Assembly: GCF_900116065.1 (NCBI RefSeq)
Contig: NZ_FOZV01000001.1
Coordinates: 372,001 to 436,000, forward strand
Length of the DNA: 64,000 bases
Origin: Brevundimonas viscosa
Lineage (GTDB): Bacteria > Pseudomonadota > Alphaproteobacteria > Caulobacterales > Caulobacteraceae
Direction of reading: 5' to 3'
Positions 35,924 through 46,642 of the stretch are shown in pieces. The stretch's first letter is position 1, and each line of letters opens with the position of its first letter. The notes beneath the pieces are model-generated. The model did no database searches, was not told the DNA's origin, and saw nothing but the letters and a program-made list of their open reading frames with translations. Position numbers and translations under genes: made by a program.

Positions 35924-36589
35924 TCACCCCTGCGCGTTGCGGATGGCCGCGGCTCCGGCGAACGGCGTGACCACGGCGGCGAACAGGACGTAGGCCGCGA
36001 GGAAGGCCAGCGCCGGGGCCGGGGACAGTCCGTTTGCGGTCCGCTCCAGGGCTCCGGCCCCGAACACGACCGGCGGAATGAACAGCGGCAGGACGACGAC
36101 GGCGATCAGCAGGCCGCCGCGCTTCGCGCCGAGCGCCAGCGCTGCGCCGAGGGCCCCGGTCAGGGCGAAGCCGAGGCCCCCGATCAGGGCCGAGAGCGCG
36201 ACCAGCGGCGCGTGCGCCGGCGGCAGGCCGAGTGTGACGGCGGCGAGCGGGGCCGTCAGCGCCAGCGGTCCGCCGACGGCCAGCCACTGGGCCAGCGCCT
36301 TGACGACCACCGCCAGCTCCAGCGGCGCCGGACCGAGCGTGATCAGATCCAGCGCCCCGTCCTCGAGGTCGCGCTCGAACAGCCGCTCCAGCGACAGGAT
36401 GGACGACAGGGCCAGCGCCAGCCAGGCGATCCCGCCTGCGACGGGGCGAAGGCCGGCCGGGTCGCCGCCCGCGGCCAGCGGGACCAGCGCCGTCAGGCAG
36501 AGGAAGAAGCCGCAGGCCAGCAGCGGCCCGCCGCCGCCGCCCCATGCCAGCGCCAGCTCGCGTCGCCAGAGGATCAGCAGCGCCCTCAC
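35924..36589 (-). CDS. ccmB: Haem exporter permease CcmB
   Basis: A 221-residue six-helix membrane subunit of the CcmAB ABC complex. Features: an N-terminal [13 protein letters not shown], then [21 protein letters not shown], the family's conserved cytoplasmic loop, and hydrophobic segments to the C-terminus. The GTG start overlaps the ccmA stop (GTGA), so the two are coupled. In relatives ccmC follows directly; here two genes on the opposite strand intervene. Confidence 0.92.
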   Translation of the reverse strand: MRALLILWRRELALAWGGGGGPLLACGFFLCLTALVPLAAGGDPAGLRPVAGGIAWLALALSSILSLERLFERDLEDGALDLITLGPAPLELAVVVKALAQWLAVGGPLALTAPLAAVTLGLPPAHAPLVALSALIGGLGFALTGALGAALALGAKRGGLLIAVVVLPLFIPPVVFGAGALERTANGLSPAPALAFLAAYVLFAAVVTPFAGAAAIRNAQG

Positions 36590-37179
36590 CGTCCGATCTC
36601 CACCGCCCGCGCCGGCACCGGCAGCGGATCGTGCACGGCGGCGAGGATGGCGCCGCCCTTGTCGAGGTGCGCCTGCATGATCAGCCCCAGCGCGGCGCGC
36701 CAGCGGGCGTCGAGCGGGGCGAAGGGCTCGTCGAGCAGCCAGATCGGGCGCGGGGCGGCGACCAGCCTGGCGAAGGCGAGGCGGCGGCGCTGGCCGGCCG
36801 ACAGCTTGCGCACCTCGAGGTCCAGCAGGGGCTCCAGCGCCAGCACGTCGACCGCGGCGGCGACGCCGGCGGCGTCGGCGCCCAGCCATTCCGCCTGGAA
36901 GGCCAGCTCCTCGCGGGCGCGGCGCGCGCCCTTCAGGCCGTCGAGGTGGCCGAGCCAGTGGATGTGCTTCGCCCGCGCCTCGGTCGGGTCCACGTCGGCG
37001 AAGGCGATCGCGCCCGCTTCCGGGCGGAGAAAGCCGGCGAGGGCGCGCAGCAGGCTGGTCTTGCCGGCCCCGTTGGCGCCGGTCAGGGCGACCGCCTCGC
37101 CGGAGGCCAGGGCGAGGTCGAAGTCGCGGAACAGGACGCGTTCGCCGCGGATCAGGCTGAGGCCGGAGACCGTCAGCAT
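36586..37179 (-). CDS. ccmA: Haem exporter ATPase CcmA
   Basis: A 197-residue ABC ATPase. Walker A is GANGAGKTS (residues 34-42), signature [14 protein letters not shown], Walker [13 protein letters not shown], and the H-loop AAVHDPL. It powers release of haem-bound CcmE from CcmC/D. It is divergent from acnA across about 200 bases. Confidence 0.93.
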   Translation of the reverse strand: MLTVSGLSLIRGERVLFRDFDLALASGEAVALTGANGAGKTSLLRALAGFLRPEAGAIAFADVDPTEARAKHIHWLGHLDGLKGARRAREELAFQAEWLGADAAGVAAAVDVLALEPLLDLEVRKLSAGQRRRLAFARLVAAPRPIWLLDEPFAPLDARWRAALGLIMQAHLDKGGAILAAVHDPLPVPARAVEIGR

Positions 37180-37233
37180 GCGCCGGCCCAGTTGAGAGCA
37201 GGTCGCAAAGACCCTGACGTCGTCGTGGATACA

Positions 37234-37262
37234 TGGACGGGGCCGAACGCCGTCGCTATATC
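37234..37262 (+). promoter_or_regulatory. Probable acnA promoter
   Basis: TGGACGG, a 14-base spacer, then GCTATATC: the -10 is a perfect match and the -35 has one mismatch to the Caulobacter consensus TTGACGS-N10-14-GCTANAWC. Transcription would begin about 110 bases before the acnA ATG, leaving a leader long enough for post-transcriptional control. Confidence 0.55.
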
Positions 37263-37377
37263 CGGCCCGGCCGCAGCAGGCGTTCGCCGCGCGCGTCGGG
37301 GACCTGTGCGCCCCGCCGACGACCGCGCGAACGTGCAACCGGATTGTCGGGCGGCTTTGACCAGAGGAACCCTCTCC

Positions 37378-40095
<2,718 letters not shown>

Positions 40096-40119
40096 GCCGT
40101 CTCACAGCAGACAGTCAGG

Positions 40120-40150
40120 GGCCGGCGGAGCGATCCGCCGGCCTCTTTCG
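40120..40150 (+). terminator. Terminator after acnA
   Basis: A perfect 10-base-pair stem (GGCCGGCGGA/TCCGCCGGCC) with a GCGA tetraloop, followed by TCTTTCG. It ends just before the convergent lipoprotein gene and may work in both directions. Confidence 0.8.
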
Positions 40151-40152
40151 TC

Positions 40153-40617
40153 TCAGCGGCTGAAGAGGTCGCGGCATACGGCTTCCCCGAAGGCGCGCGA
40201 CGCGGCCGTCCGGTGGGCCGGCAGCCCGCCCTCGGGCGTGGAAACTTCAACCGAGATTCTCGCGCGGGCGATCACCCGGCCGCGCTCGACCAGTTCGACT
40301 GCGCCCGGCAGGTGAACCCGCCCGTCGTCGCGCAGCAGGGATCCGCTGCGGTCGAGATCGTGGATCCAGGCGCGCAGGGTCACGGGCCGGACGCCGGTCG
40401 CGCACCGGTCCAGCACCGGCCGCACCCCGGCCTCGAACGCCTCATGGAAGGCGTCGCGGGGATTGTAGAAGCTGCTCCGGACCTCGACGCGGTCGATATG
40501 GATCGCGTCGGTGGCGGCCGGCGGCAGCGGGAGGGGCGCGGCGTCGTCGAAACCGCCGGCGCAACCCGAAACGAGCGGGACGAGCCCGCCGAAGGCCAGG
40601 AGACGGTCCAGGGTCAT
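40153..40617 (-). CDS. Lipoprotein of unknown family (paralogue 1)
   Basis: A 154-residue probable lipoprotein with lipobox LVSGC (Cys19). The mature part has two further cysteines, in VLDRCATGV and near the end in AFGEAVCRDLF. Between them is a beta-rich segment: LRAWIHDLDRSGSLLRDDGR, GAVELVERGRVIARARISVEV. The layout parallels the next gene, which ends EFGRAVCDTAFGR, so they are paralogues. I recognise no family. An ATG 9 codons upstream is possible but would place residues before the signal. Confidence 0.75.
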   Translation of the reverse strand: MTLDRLLAFGGLVPLVSGCAGGFDDAAPLPLPPAATDAIHIDRVEVRSSFYNPRDAFHEAFEAGVRPVLDRCATGVRPVTLRAWIHDLDRSGSLLRDDGRVHLPGAVELVERGRVIARARISVEVSTPEGGLPAHRTAASRAFGEAVCRDLFSR

Positions 40618-40671
40618 CCCGTCAGTCTGGCCGGAGCCCGCCACGGGCCAAGTGAATTTCCGGCAATGGAC

Positions 40672-41196
40672 TCAACCGCCCGTCGCGTTGTGGGGGCCGC
40701 GCGTACGCGGATTGCGGCCGAAGGCGGTGTCGCAGACGGCCCGGCCGAATTCCTCGGAGACCATCATCTGCCGGTCGCCGAGCAGGCCGCCGATACGTCC
40801 CCGGGCGCTGGTCGCCACCTCGACCGGGAAGCGGCCGACGACCCGCCGGTCCGGTCCCGGCAGGACGAATTCGACCGTGCCGCTGAGGGTGTGGACGCCG
40901 TCGCCGCGGAGCAGCGTCTCCAGCCGCCCGGCGCGATCCAGCCGGTCGAGATGGATGCGGACGTCGACCGGGGCCGTGCCGTGCATGCATCGGGACAGCT
41001 CCTCGCCGACCTCGTCGGAGAAGGTGTCGGAGAAGTCCTCCTCCGCTTCCAGCCACTCGCTGGAGACGATCACCGAGCCGAGCTGCGCCGTCTCCTGCAG
41101 ACCCGGCGGCAGCTCCATCGGCGGCCCGCCCTCGATCACGGGGGCGCAGGCGGCGGCGAGCAGCCCGATAGCGGTGATGGCGATTCTGGCGTTCAT
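40672..41196 (-). CDS. Lipoprotein of unknown family (paralogue 2)
   Basis: A 174-residue probable lipoprotein with lipobox LAAAC (Cys17). It shares with its downstream neighbour the plan cysteine (ELSRCMHGT), VRIHLDRLDRAG, a strand-rich region (GTVEFVLPGPDRRVVGRFPVEV) and a late cysteine in EFGRAVCD. Two conserved cysteines outside the lipobox could form a disulfide. The tail after the last shared motif (NPRTRGPHNATGG) is unique. Function unknown; probably outer-membrane attached. Confidence 0.75.
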   Translation of the reverse strand: MNARIAITAIGLLAAACAPVIEGGPPMELPPGLQETAQLGSVIVSSEWLEAEEDFSDTFSDEVGEELSRCMHGTAPVDVRIHLDRLDRAGRLETLLRGDGVHTLSGTVEFVLPGPDRRVVGRFPVEVATSARGRIGGLLGDRQMMVSEEFGRAVCDTAFGRNPRTRGPHNATGG

Positions 41197-41296
41197 GGCG
41201 AGCCCTCTTTCCGGCAAAGCTTAAGCCCGGCGGCCGGTGAACGCTGGATGAACCGCGCTCGGCGAAAGATGAAATCGCCGTAACGGTGGGCCGGGC

Positions 41297-42166
41297 TCAG
41301 CGCCCGAACACCTCGACGCCGATCTCGCCGCCGGGGGTCAGCCAGGCCCGCTTCATGCCCTGGCTGTTGTAGGGCTGGGCGAGGTTTCCATCGCGGTCGA
41401 GGGCGATCAGGCCGCCGTCGCCGCCGAGGCCGCCGAGGTCGTCGATCGTCGCCTGCGCGGCCGCGGCCAGCGACTGGCCGCCAGCCACGCGCCAGGCCGT
41501 CTGCACGCAGGCGGCGGTGCGGATGAAGTATTCGCCGACGCCGGTGGCCGATACGGCGACGCGGTCGTCGGCCCACGAGCCGGCGCCGGGCAGGGGGGTG
41601 TCGCCGACCCGGCCGGGCATCTTGCCGAACACGCCGGCGGTCGAGGTGGCCGCCGCCAGCCGGCCGTCGCCGTCCAGCACGCAGCAGCCGACGGTGCCGT
41701 GGCTCATGGCCTTGGGCGGATGGTTGTCGTCGCCCTGGCCCGCTTGGGTGAACCAGGCGGGTTCGTCCCCGATCGGCTCCAGCCCCTGTTCGGCGGCGAA
41801 CAGGGCGGCGCCCTCGCCGGCCAGTATGACGTGGGGGGTGCGATCCATGACGGCGCGGGCGACCCGGATCGGGTTGCGGAAACCCTGCAGGGCCGCGACG
41901 GCGCCGGCGCGGCGGGTGGGCCCGTCCATCAGACTGGCGTCCAGTTCATAGGCGCCGGCGAGGTTGGGCGAGGCGCCGCGTCCGGCGACGTAGAGGCCGG
42001 AGTCCTCGAGCATGACCACCGCTTCCACGGCGACGTCGAGCGCCGGGGCTCCGGCGTCCAGCCGCGCCTTCATCGCCTCCACCACCTCGCGCATGTGCAC
42101 GACCTCGCGGTCGTAGTTCACGCCGCGCCGGGCGCCGGCGCCGCCATGAAGGATGAGGGCGGTCAT
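41297..42166 (-). CDS. Isoaspartyl peptidase / L-asparaginase
   Basis: A 289-residue Ntn-hydrolase precursor that cleaves itself before Thr158 in MSHGTVGCCVLD. The start ALILHGGAGA, the AGRGASPN motif and DASLMDGPTRRAG are family hallmarks. It hydrolyses isoaspartyl dipeptides and possibly asparagine. Processing would give subunits of about 157 and 132 residues. It runs in the same direction as the two lipoproteins, 100 bases upstream of them. Confidence 0.92.
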   Translation of the reverse strand: MTALILHGGAGARRGVNYDREVVHMREVVEAMKARLDAGAPALDVAVEAVVMLEDSGLYVAGRGASPNLAGAYELDASLMDGPTRRAGAVAALQGFRNPIRVARAVMDRTPHVILAGEGAALFAAEQGLEPIGDEPAWFTQAGQGDDNHPPKAMSHGTVGCCVLDGDGRLAAATSTAGVFGKMPGRVGDTPLPGAGSWADDRVAVSATGVGEYFIRTAACVQTAWRVAGGQSLAAAAQATIDDLGGLGGDGGLIALDRDGNLAQPYNSQGMKRAWLTPGGEIGVEVFGR

Positions 42167-42264
42167 GGATCGGGGTCTCCTTGTCGCCCTATGCAACGGG
42201 CGAAGCGGTGCTTAGCGTTCCCCGATCACGCGCGCCACGGGGGCGTGCGAGCGAGAGACCGTTC

Positions 42265-43266
42265 ATGCGCGCCATCCTGTCCACCGCCCCGGGCGGCCCC
42301 GAGACCCTGACCCTGGAGACGGTCGACGACCCGACGCCAGGCCGCGGCGAGGCGCTGGTGGCGGTGAAGGCGGTGGGGGTGAACTTCCCCGACACCCTGA
42401 TCATCGAGGACCGCTACCAGTTCAGGCCGCAACGCCCGTTCTCGCCGGGCGGCGAGCTGGCCGGGGTGGTCGAGGCGCTGGGCGAAGGGACGGCCGGCGT
42501 CCAGGTCGGCGACCGGGTGATCGCCGTACCCGGCTGGGGCGGCATGGTGGAGAAGCTGGCGGTCCCGGCGGCGACGCTGATGAAGATCCCCGACCAGATG
42601 GATTTCGCCACGGCCGCGGCCCTGACCATGACCTACGGCACGAGCTACTATGCCCTCAAGGACCGGGCGCGGATGAAGCCGGGCGAGACCCTGCTGGTGC
42701 TCGGGGCGGCCGGCGGGGTCGGCATCGCCGCCGTGGAGCTGGGGAAGGCGATGGGAGCCCGCGTGGTCGCCGGCGTCTCGAGCGGGGACAAGGCCGCTTT
42801 CGCCCGGGCGGCCGGGGCGGACGAAACGGTGATCTATCCGCGCGGGCCGCTGGACCGAGATCAGCAAAAGGCCCTGGCCGCGGATCTGAAACGGGCCTTG
42901 GGCGGCGACGGAGCGGACGTGGTCTACGACGCGGTGGGCGGTGCCTACTGCGAGCCGGCGCTGAGAGCCATGAACTGGGATGGCCGCTATCTGGTGGTCG
43001 GCTTCCCGGCTGGCATCCCGGCCCCGCCGCTGAACCTGACCCTGCTGAAGTCCGTGTCCATCGTCGGCGTGTTCTGGGGCGCGGCGGTGATGCGCGACCC
43101 CGCCGCCCACGCGGCCAACATGGCCGACCTGTTCCGCCTGTGGAGCGAGGGCCGGATCCGGCCGCGCATCAGCCGGCGCTACCCGCTGGAGCACGCCGGC
43201 GAGGCGATCCGCGCGCTGGGCGACCGCAGCGCCATGGGCAAGATCGTGGTGACGGTGGCCGACTGA
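42265..43266 (+). CDS. Zinc-independent NADPH:quinone oxidoreductase (MDR)
   Basis: A 333-residue medium-chain dehydrogenase/reductase of the quinone oxidoreductase type. It begins MRAILSTAPGGPETLTLETV, has a NADPH-binding LGAAGGVGIAAVELG, and lacks the catalytic-zinc cysteine pattern. Reaction: one- or two-electron reduction of quinones or enones using NADPH. It is divergent from the isoaspartyl peptidase gene. Confidence 0.88.
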   Translation: MRAILSTAPGGPETLTLETVDDPTPGRGEALVAVKAVGVNFPDTLIIEDRYQFRPQRPFSPGGELAGVVEALGEGTAGVQVGDRVIAVPGWGGMVEKLAVPAATLMKIPDQMDFATAAALTMTYGTSYYALKDRARMKPGETLLVLGAAGGVGIAAVELGKAMGARVVAGVSSGDKAAFARAAGADETVIYPRGPLDRDQQKALAADLKRALGGDGADVVYDAVGGAYCEPALRAMNWDGRYLVVGFPAGIPAPPLNLTLLKSVSIVGVFWGAAVMRDPAAHAANMADLFRLWSEGRIRPRISRRYPLEHAGEAIRALGDRSAMGKIVVTVAD

Positions 43267-43271
43267 CGGCC

Positions 43272-43676
43272 TCAGCCGGCGTCGGCCTTCAGCCGCTCCA
43301 GCGCCGCCTGGGCCGCCTCGCGGTGCCGGCGCTTCACATGCGCCCCGAGAGTGGCCAGCAGGGCGGCGATCACCGCCGCATCGTCGGTGAAGCCGATGCC
43401 GGCGAAGACGTCCGGAATGGCGTCGGTGGGCAGGACGAAATAGGCCAGCGCCCCCAGCATGATGCCCTTGGCGGTGGTCGGCGTCTGTGGATCGCGGGCC
43501 GCGAACCACACCGACAGCAGCTGGTCGGCGAACGGGATCCGCGCGGCCGTTCGCCGCACTTTCGGCCAGAAGCCGCGGGCGACCCGCACCTCGTTGACCT
43601 GCTGGACGGACGGCGTCAGGGCCCGGGACGGGTCCAGCGCCTCCTCCGGCGTGACAGGTTTGGTTTTGGCGGCCAT
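43272..43676 (-). CDS. DUF1232 (YkvA-like) membrane protein
   Basis: A 134-residue protein. The DUF1232 signature is ALAYFVLPTDAIPDVFAGIGFTDD, with a membrane segment around it; an N-terminal arm has Lys/Arg residues. The C-terminus is helical and charged. The function of the family is unknown. It converges on the quinone oxidoreductase gene with a 5-base gap and is divergent from the SDR gene. Confidence 0.88.
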   Translation of the reverse strand: MAAKTKPVTPEEALDPSRALTPSVQQVNEVRVARGFWPKVRRTAARIPFADQLLSVWFAARDPQTPTTAKGIMLGALAYFVLPTDAIPDVFAGIGFTDDAAVIAALLATLGAHVKRRHREAAQAALERLKADAG

Positions 43677-43730
43677 GGCGGCTAAACCCCGCGACACTCT
43701 CAAGGTTCGAACAACATAGGGACTGAGGCC

Positions 43731-44513
43731 ATGAAACTCGACGGGTCGATCGCGGCGGTGGTGACGGGCGGGGCCTCCGGCCTCGGCGAGGGCACGGCCC
43801 GGGCGCTGGCGGCGCAGGGGGTGAAGGTCGCCCTGTTCGACCTCAACGAGGAAGCGGGCGAACGCATCGCGAGCGAGATCGGCGGCGCGTTCTGCAAGGT
43901 CGATGTGACCGACGACGCCTCGGTCGCCGCCGGCTTCGGGAAGGCCCGGGCGGCACACGGCCAGGAGCGGCTGACCGTCAACTGCGCCGGCATCGCCACC
44001 GGCCAGAAGACGGTCTCGCGCAAGAAGGATACCGGCGAGATCCGCGCCCACGACATGGCCCAGTTCGAGCGCACCGTGCGGGTCAACCTGTTCGGCACCT
44101 TCCGCGTCCTGTCGCAGTCGGCGGCCGGGATGGTGACGCTGGAGCCGATGGCCGACGGCGAGCGCGGCCTGATCGTCAACACGGCCTCGGTGGCGGCCCA
44201 GGACGGCCAGATCGGCCAAGCCGCCTATTCGGCCTCCAAGGGCGGCGTCTACGCCATGACCCTGCCGGTCGCCCGCGACCTGGCCCAGGAAGGGGTGCGC
44301 TGCAACACCATCCTGCCCGGCATCATGTGGACGCCGATGATGGCGGGCATGGACCAGAAGATCCAGGACGCCCTGGCGGCGATGATCCCCTTCCCCAGCC
44401 GGCTGGGGACGCCGGCGGACTACGCCTCGCTGGTGCTGGAGCTGGCGCGCAACGTCTACATCAACGGCGAATGCATCCGTCTCGACGGGGCCATCCGGCT
44501 GGCGCCGCGCTGA
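43731..44513 (+). CDS. SDR-family dehydrogenase (3-hydroxyacyl-CoA dehydrogenase type 2-like)
   Basis: A 260-residue short-chain dehydrogenase. The NAD-binding site is VVTGGASGLGEGTARAL, the catalytic Ser is in NTASVAAQDG, and the Tyr/Lys pair is AYSASKGGV. The long insertion around RKKDTGEIRAHD and the ending IRLDGAIRLAPR fit the HSD17B10 type that oxidises short 3-hydroxyacyl-CoAs. No other beta-oxidation gene is adjacent. Confidence 0.88.
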   Translation: MKLDGSIAAVVTGGASGLGEGTARALAAQGVKVALFDLNEEAGERIASEIGGAFCKVDVTDDASVAAGFGKARAAHGQERLTVNCAGIATGQKTVSRKKDTGEIRAHDMAQFERTVRVNLFGTFRVLSQSAAGMVTLEPMADGERGLIVNTASVAAQDGQIGQAAYSASKGGVYAMTLPVARDLAQEGVRCNTILPGIMWTPMMAGMDQKIQDALAAMIPFPSRLGTPADYASLVLELARNVYINGECIRLDGAIRLAPR

Positions 44514-44584
44514 CGCGCGGAACGGGCGGTATCGCTCGCGACGCGGTCGCTCGCTGCTTGAGCGCAGTTTTTCTTCGATAGGGC

Positions 44585-44614
44585 TTGCGAGGGGCCGCGC
44601 GGGTCCGGTATAGG
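44585..44614 (+). promoter_or_regulatory. Promoter of tRNA-Gly
   Basis: TTGCGA, an 18-base spacer, then TATAGG. Transcription would begin around 44621, about 12 bases before the tRNA, a normal 5' leader. Good spacing and context. Confidence 0.6.
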
Positions 44615-44632
44615 CCCGCCCTCGACTGAAGC

Positions 44633-44707
44633 GCGGGCGTAGCTCAGGGGTAGAGCATCACCTTGCCAAGGTGAGGGTCGGGCGTTCGAATCGCCTCGCC
44701 CGCTCCA
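44633..44707 (+). tRNA. tRNA-Gly (anticodon GCC)
   Basis: A complete 75-nucleotide cloverleaf with encoded CCA. The acceptor stem GCGGGCG pairs with CGCCCGC. The anticodon stem TCACC/GGTGA holds the loop TTGCCAA with GCC at 44665-44667. The T arm contains TTCGAAT. It reads GGC/GGU glycine codons, frequent in this genome. A strong promoter lies upstream and a terminator downstream. Confidence 0.97.
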
Positions 44708-44721
44708 GTCGGATCACGAAG

Positions 44722-44750
44722 AAGGCCCGGCTCCGGCCGGGCCTTTCTTG
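44722..44750 (+). terminator. Terminator after tRNA-Gly
   Basis: A perfect 10-base-pair stem (AAGGCCCGGC/GCCGGGCCTT) with a TCCG loop, followed by TCTTG and TTTC. A typical intrinsic terminator. Confidence 0.85.
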
Positions 44751-44897
44751 TTTCTTCACCCCCCAGCGGAGGAGTCGTTGCAGCCGCGACACAGGGCCCG
44801 GGGGCAGCACAACCTCGTATACAATCTGTGGGTTGACGACCGCCCCGCGACTGGGCAGGTTCGCAGCGCCCTGATCGAGGGCTATTGGAGACCTGCA

Positions 44898-45119
44898 ATG
44901 AAGAAGACCATTGTGGCCGCCGCGATCGGGCTTTCGCTCCTCGGCGGTCAAGCCATCGCGCAGAACACCGCCGCCGCCCGCGTCGCCGATCGCATCGGCG
45001 CCCCGGCTGGCGAATCCAGCGAACTGATGGGCGCCCCCGCCGGCCTCATCTTCGCCGCCGCCACCGTCGCCGGCTTCCTGATCCTGTCGGAAGTCGCGGA
45101 CGACACCGAGAGCGACTGA
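44898..45119 (+). CDS. Small exported or membrane protein, unknown
   Basis: A 73-residue protein. A signal peptide (MKKTIVAAAIGLSLLGGQAIAQ) is followed by a short linker and a hydrophobic segment (GLIFAAATVAGFLILSEVA), ending in acidic DDTESD. GGAG precedes the ATG by 7 bases and a strong terminator follows, so it is likely expressed alone. No family recognised. Confidence 0.78.
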   Translation: MKKTIVAAAIGLSLLGGQAIAQNTAAARVADRIGAPAGESSELMGAPAGLIFAAATVAGFLILSEVADDTESD

Positions 45120-45139
45120 TCCAGCGCTATTCGTGAGAG

Positions 45140-45174
45140 AGCCCGGTCGTCCCAACGGACGGCCGGGCTTTTTT
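45140..45174 (+). terminator. Strong intrinsic terminator
   Basis: A 13-base-pair stem with one G-T pair (AGCCCGGTCGTCC/GGACGGCCGGGCT), a CAAC loop and then TTTTTT. It ends the small exported-protein gene and lies 23 bases from the end of the convergent SDR gene. Confidence 0.9.
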
Positions 45175-45197
45175 GCGCCTGGAATCCGGCGGTGCGG

Positions 45198-45980
45198 TCA
45201 GATGCGCCGGAGCCGCCGGGCGTGGCCGCCGACCATGGCCAGGGCGAGGGCGTCAGGCAGATGCTTCCCCAGGGCCGCCAGCAGGACATTCGCCGCGCCC
45301 GGCGTGGCCTTCGGCCGGTTGAGCTCACAGGCCCGGTAGCCGACCCGCGCCACCTGCTCCGCCGTCTGCCACATCCACGCGGGATAGGCGGCCGAGACCT
45401 GCTCGCGGGTCCCGTTGACGTCGTGGAACTCCGTCAGGGTGTAGCCGGGACAGAGGGCGGTCACGTGCACCCCGGTCCCCCGCAGCTCCAGATGCAGGCC
45501 CTGCGAGGCCTTGATCAGGAAGCTCTTGATCGGCCCGTACAGGGTGTCGCCGCCGGTCGCCGGCATCTCGCCGGCGAGGGAGGCCACGTTGAGAATACGG
45601 CCGAAGCCCCGCTCGACCATCATCGGGGCGTACAGCCGCGCCAGCTCCACCGGCGCGGCCAGCATGACCCGGATCATGGCGGCGTGATCGGCGGGGTCGG
45701 TCTGCAGGAAGCCTGAGGTGCGACTGAAGCCGGCGTTGTTGACCAGGCCGTCGATGCGAAGCCCCCGGGCGGCGATCTCGTCGACCAGACGAGGCGGCGC
45801 AAGCGGATCGGACAGGTCGGCGGTGACCACCGTGGTCGAGACGCCCGTGGCGGCGAGCTCCGCCGCGAGCGCCTCCAGCGGCGCGCGCCGGCGCGCGGTG
45901 AGGATCACGTCCCAGCCGTTCGCGGCATAGAACCGGGCCAGCGCCGCGCCGATGCCCGCCGAGGCGCCGGTGACCAGCAC
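45198..45980 (-). CDS. SDR-family oxidoreductase
   Basis: A 260-residue short-chain dehydrogenase. Rossmann motif VLVTGASAGIGAAL, Asn motif LVNNAGFSRT, catalytic Ser in ILNVASLAGE and Tyr/Lys in LYGPIKSFLIKASQ; the end is long and basic (GGHARRLRRI). The start is uncertain: GTG at 45980 begins right at the first strand, while an upstream CTG overlapping the Rrf2 stop would add 13 residues. It is probably co-transcribed with the Rrf2 gene. Substrate unknown. Confidence 0.8.
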   Translation of the reverse strand: MLVTGASAGIGAALARFYAANGWDVILTARRRAPLEALAAELAATGVSTTVVTADLSDPLAPPRLVDEIAARGLRIDGLVNNAGFSRTSGFLQTDPADHAAMIRVMLAAPVELARLYAPMMVERGFGRILNVASLAGEMPATGGDTLYGPIKSFLIKASQGLHLELRGTGVHVTALCPGYTLTEFHDVNGTREQVSAAYPAWMWQTAEQVARVGYRACELNRPKATPGAANVLLAALGKHLPDALALAMVGGHARRLRRI

Positions 45981-46015
45981 GGTGCGCCGCTCGCCGGACG
46001 TCGACGGGGAGCGGC

Positions 46016-46486
46016 TCAGGCGGCGACCGGGCAGGACGCGTGCGGCTCCAGGCCGGCCAGCGACGGTGGGTTTTCGGCCAGCAGGTCGGCGATGCTGATC
46101 TTCGCCAGCGCCGCCGAGGCGGCCTGATCGGCGGCTGTCAGGGCCTTGGCCACCTGGCGGGGGATGTGCTCGCTGACGGGGCAGCCCTTGGCGCCGGCGG
46201 GCGGCGATCCCAGGTGGGCGCAGCCGTTCACCGCCTTGAGCACCTGGTCGAGAGTGATCTGTTCGGGTCGCCGCAGCAGCCACGCCCCGCCGGACGCCCC
46301 GGGACGGGTGGCGATCAGGCCGGCCCGGGCCAGCATGGCCGTGACGCGTCGCACCACGACCGGGTTGGTCGGCACCGAGGCCGCCAACACGGCGCTCGCG
46401 GCGGCCTCGGCCGGCGAGTAGGCGCCCTTGTGGGCCAGATAGGCCAGGGCGTGGGCGGCGACGGGGAAGCGTTGGCTGTCGGACAT
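46016..46486 (-). CDS. Rrf2-family transcription regulator
   Basis: A 156-residue winged-helix regulator. It starts MSDSQRFPVAAHALAYLAHKG and has the recognition helix PTNPVVVRRVTAMLARAGL and the wing TRPGASGGAWLLRRPEQITL, the Rrf2 pattern. Two cysteines lie in the sensor region (VNGCAHLG and KGCPVSEH), spaced more widely than in IscR/NsrR, with a third near the C-terminus (HASCPVAA). Whether it holds an iron-sulfur cluster is unclear. A palindrome lies just upstream. Confidence 0.87.
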   Translation of the reverse strand: MSDSQRFPVAAHALAYLAHKGAYSPAEAAASAVLAASVPTNPVVVRRVTAMLARAGLIATRPGASGGAWLLRRPEQITLDQVLKAVNGCAHLGSPPAGAKGCPVSEHIPRQVAKALTAADQAASAALAKISIADLLAENPPSLAGLEPHASCPVAA

Positions 46487-46517
46487 ATCGGTTCGGACGA
46501 AGATAAGCACGGTCTGA

Positions 46518-46532
46518 CGGTTTCACAAACCG
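46518..46532. promoter_or_regulatory. Candidate operator between Rrf2 gene and kup
   Basis: CGGTTT-CAC-AAACCG, a perfect 6-base inverted repeat with a 3-base spacer, 32 bases from the Rrf2 start in an otherwise plain intergenic stretch. A dyad of this size fits a dimeric winged-helix regulator, so autoregulation is plausible. No direct evidence. Confidence 0.35.
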
Positions 46533-46642
46533 GGCGGGCCTTCGCAGGTGCAGCGCGATTGAACCCGGAGAGGAAAGCGCCTAAAGGCTCGCCGCCTGTT
46601 TGATGGGGACCGCGGCTGGTGCGGACGCCCCGGAGGAAGTTC

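Noticed and set aside
45198..46019. SDR gene as a 5'-truncated pseudogene because no ATG is found
   Set aside because: The Rossmann motif and all catalytic residues are present, and a GTG or CTG start is available.
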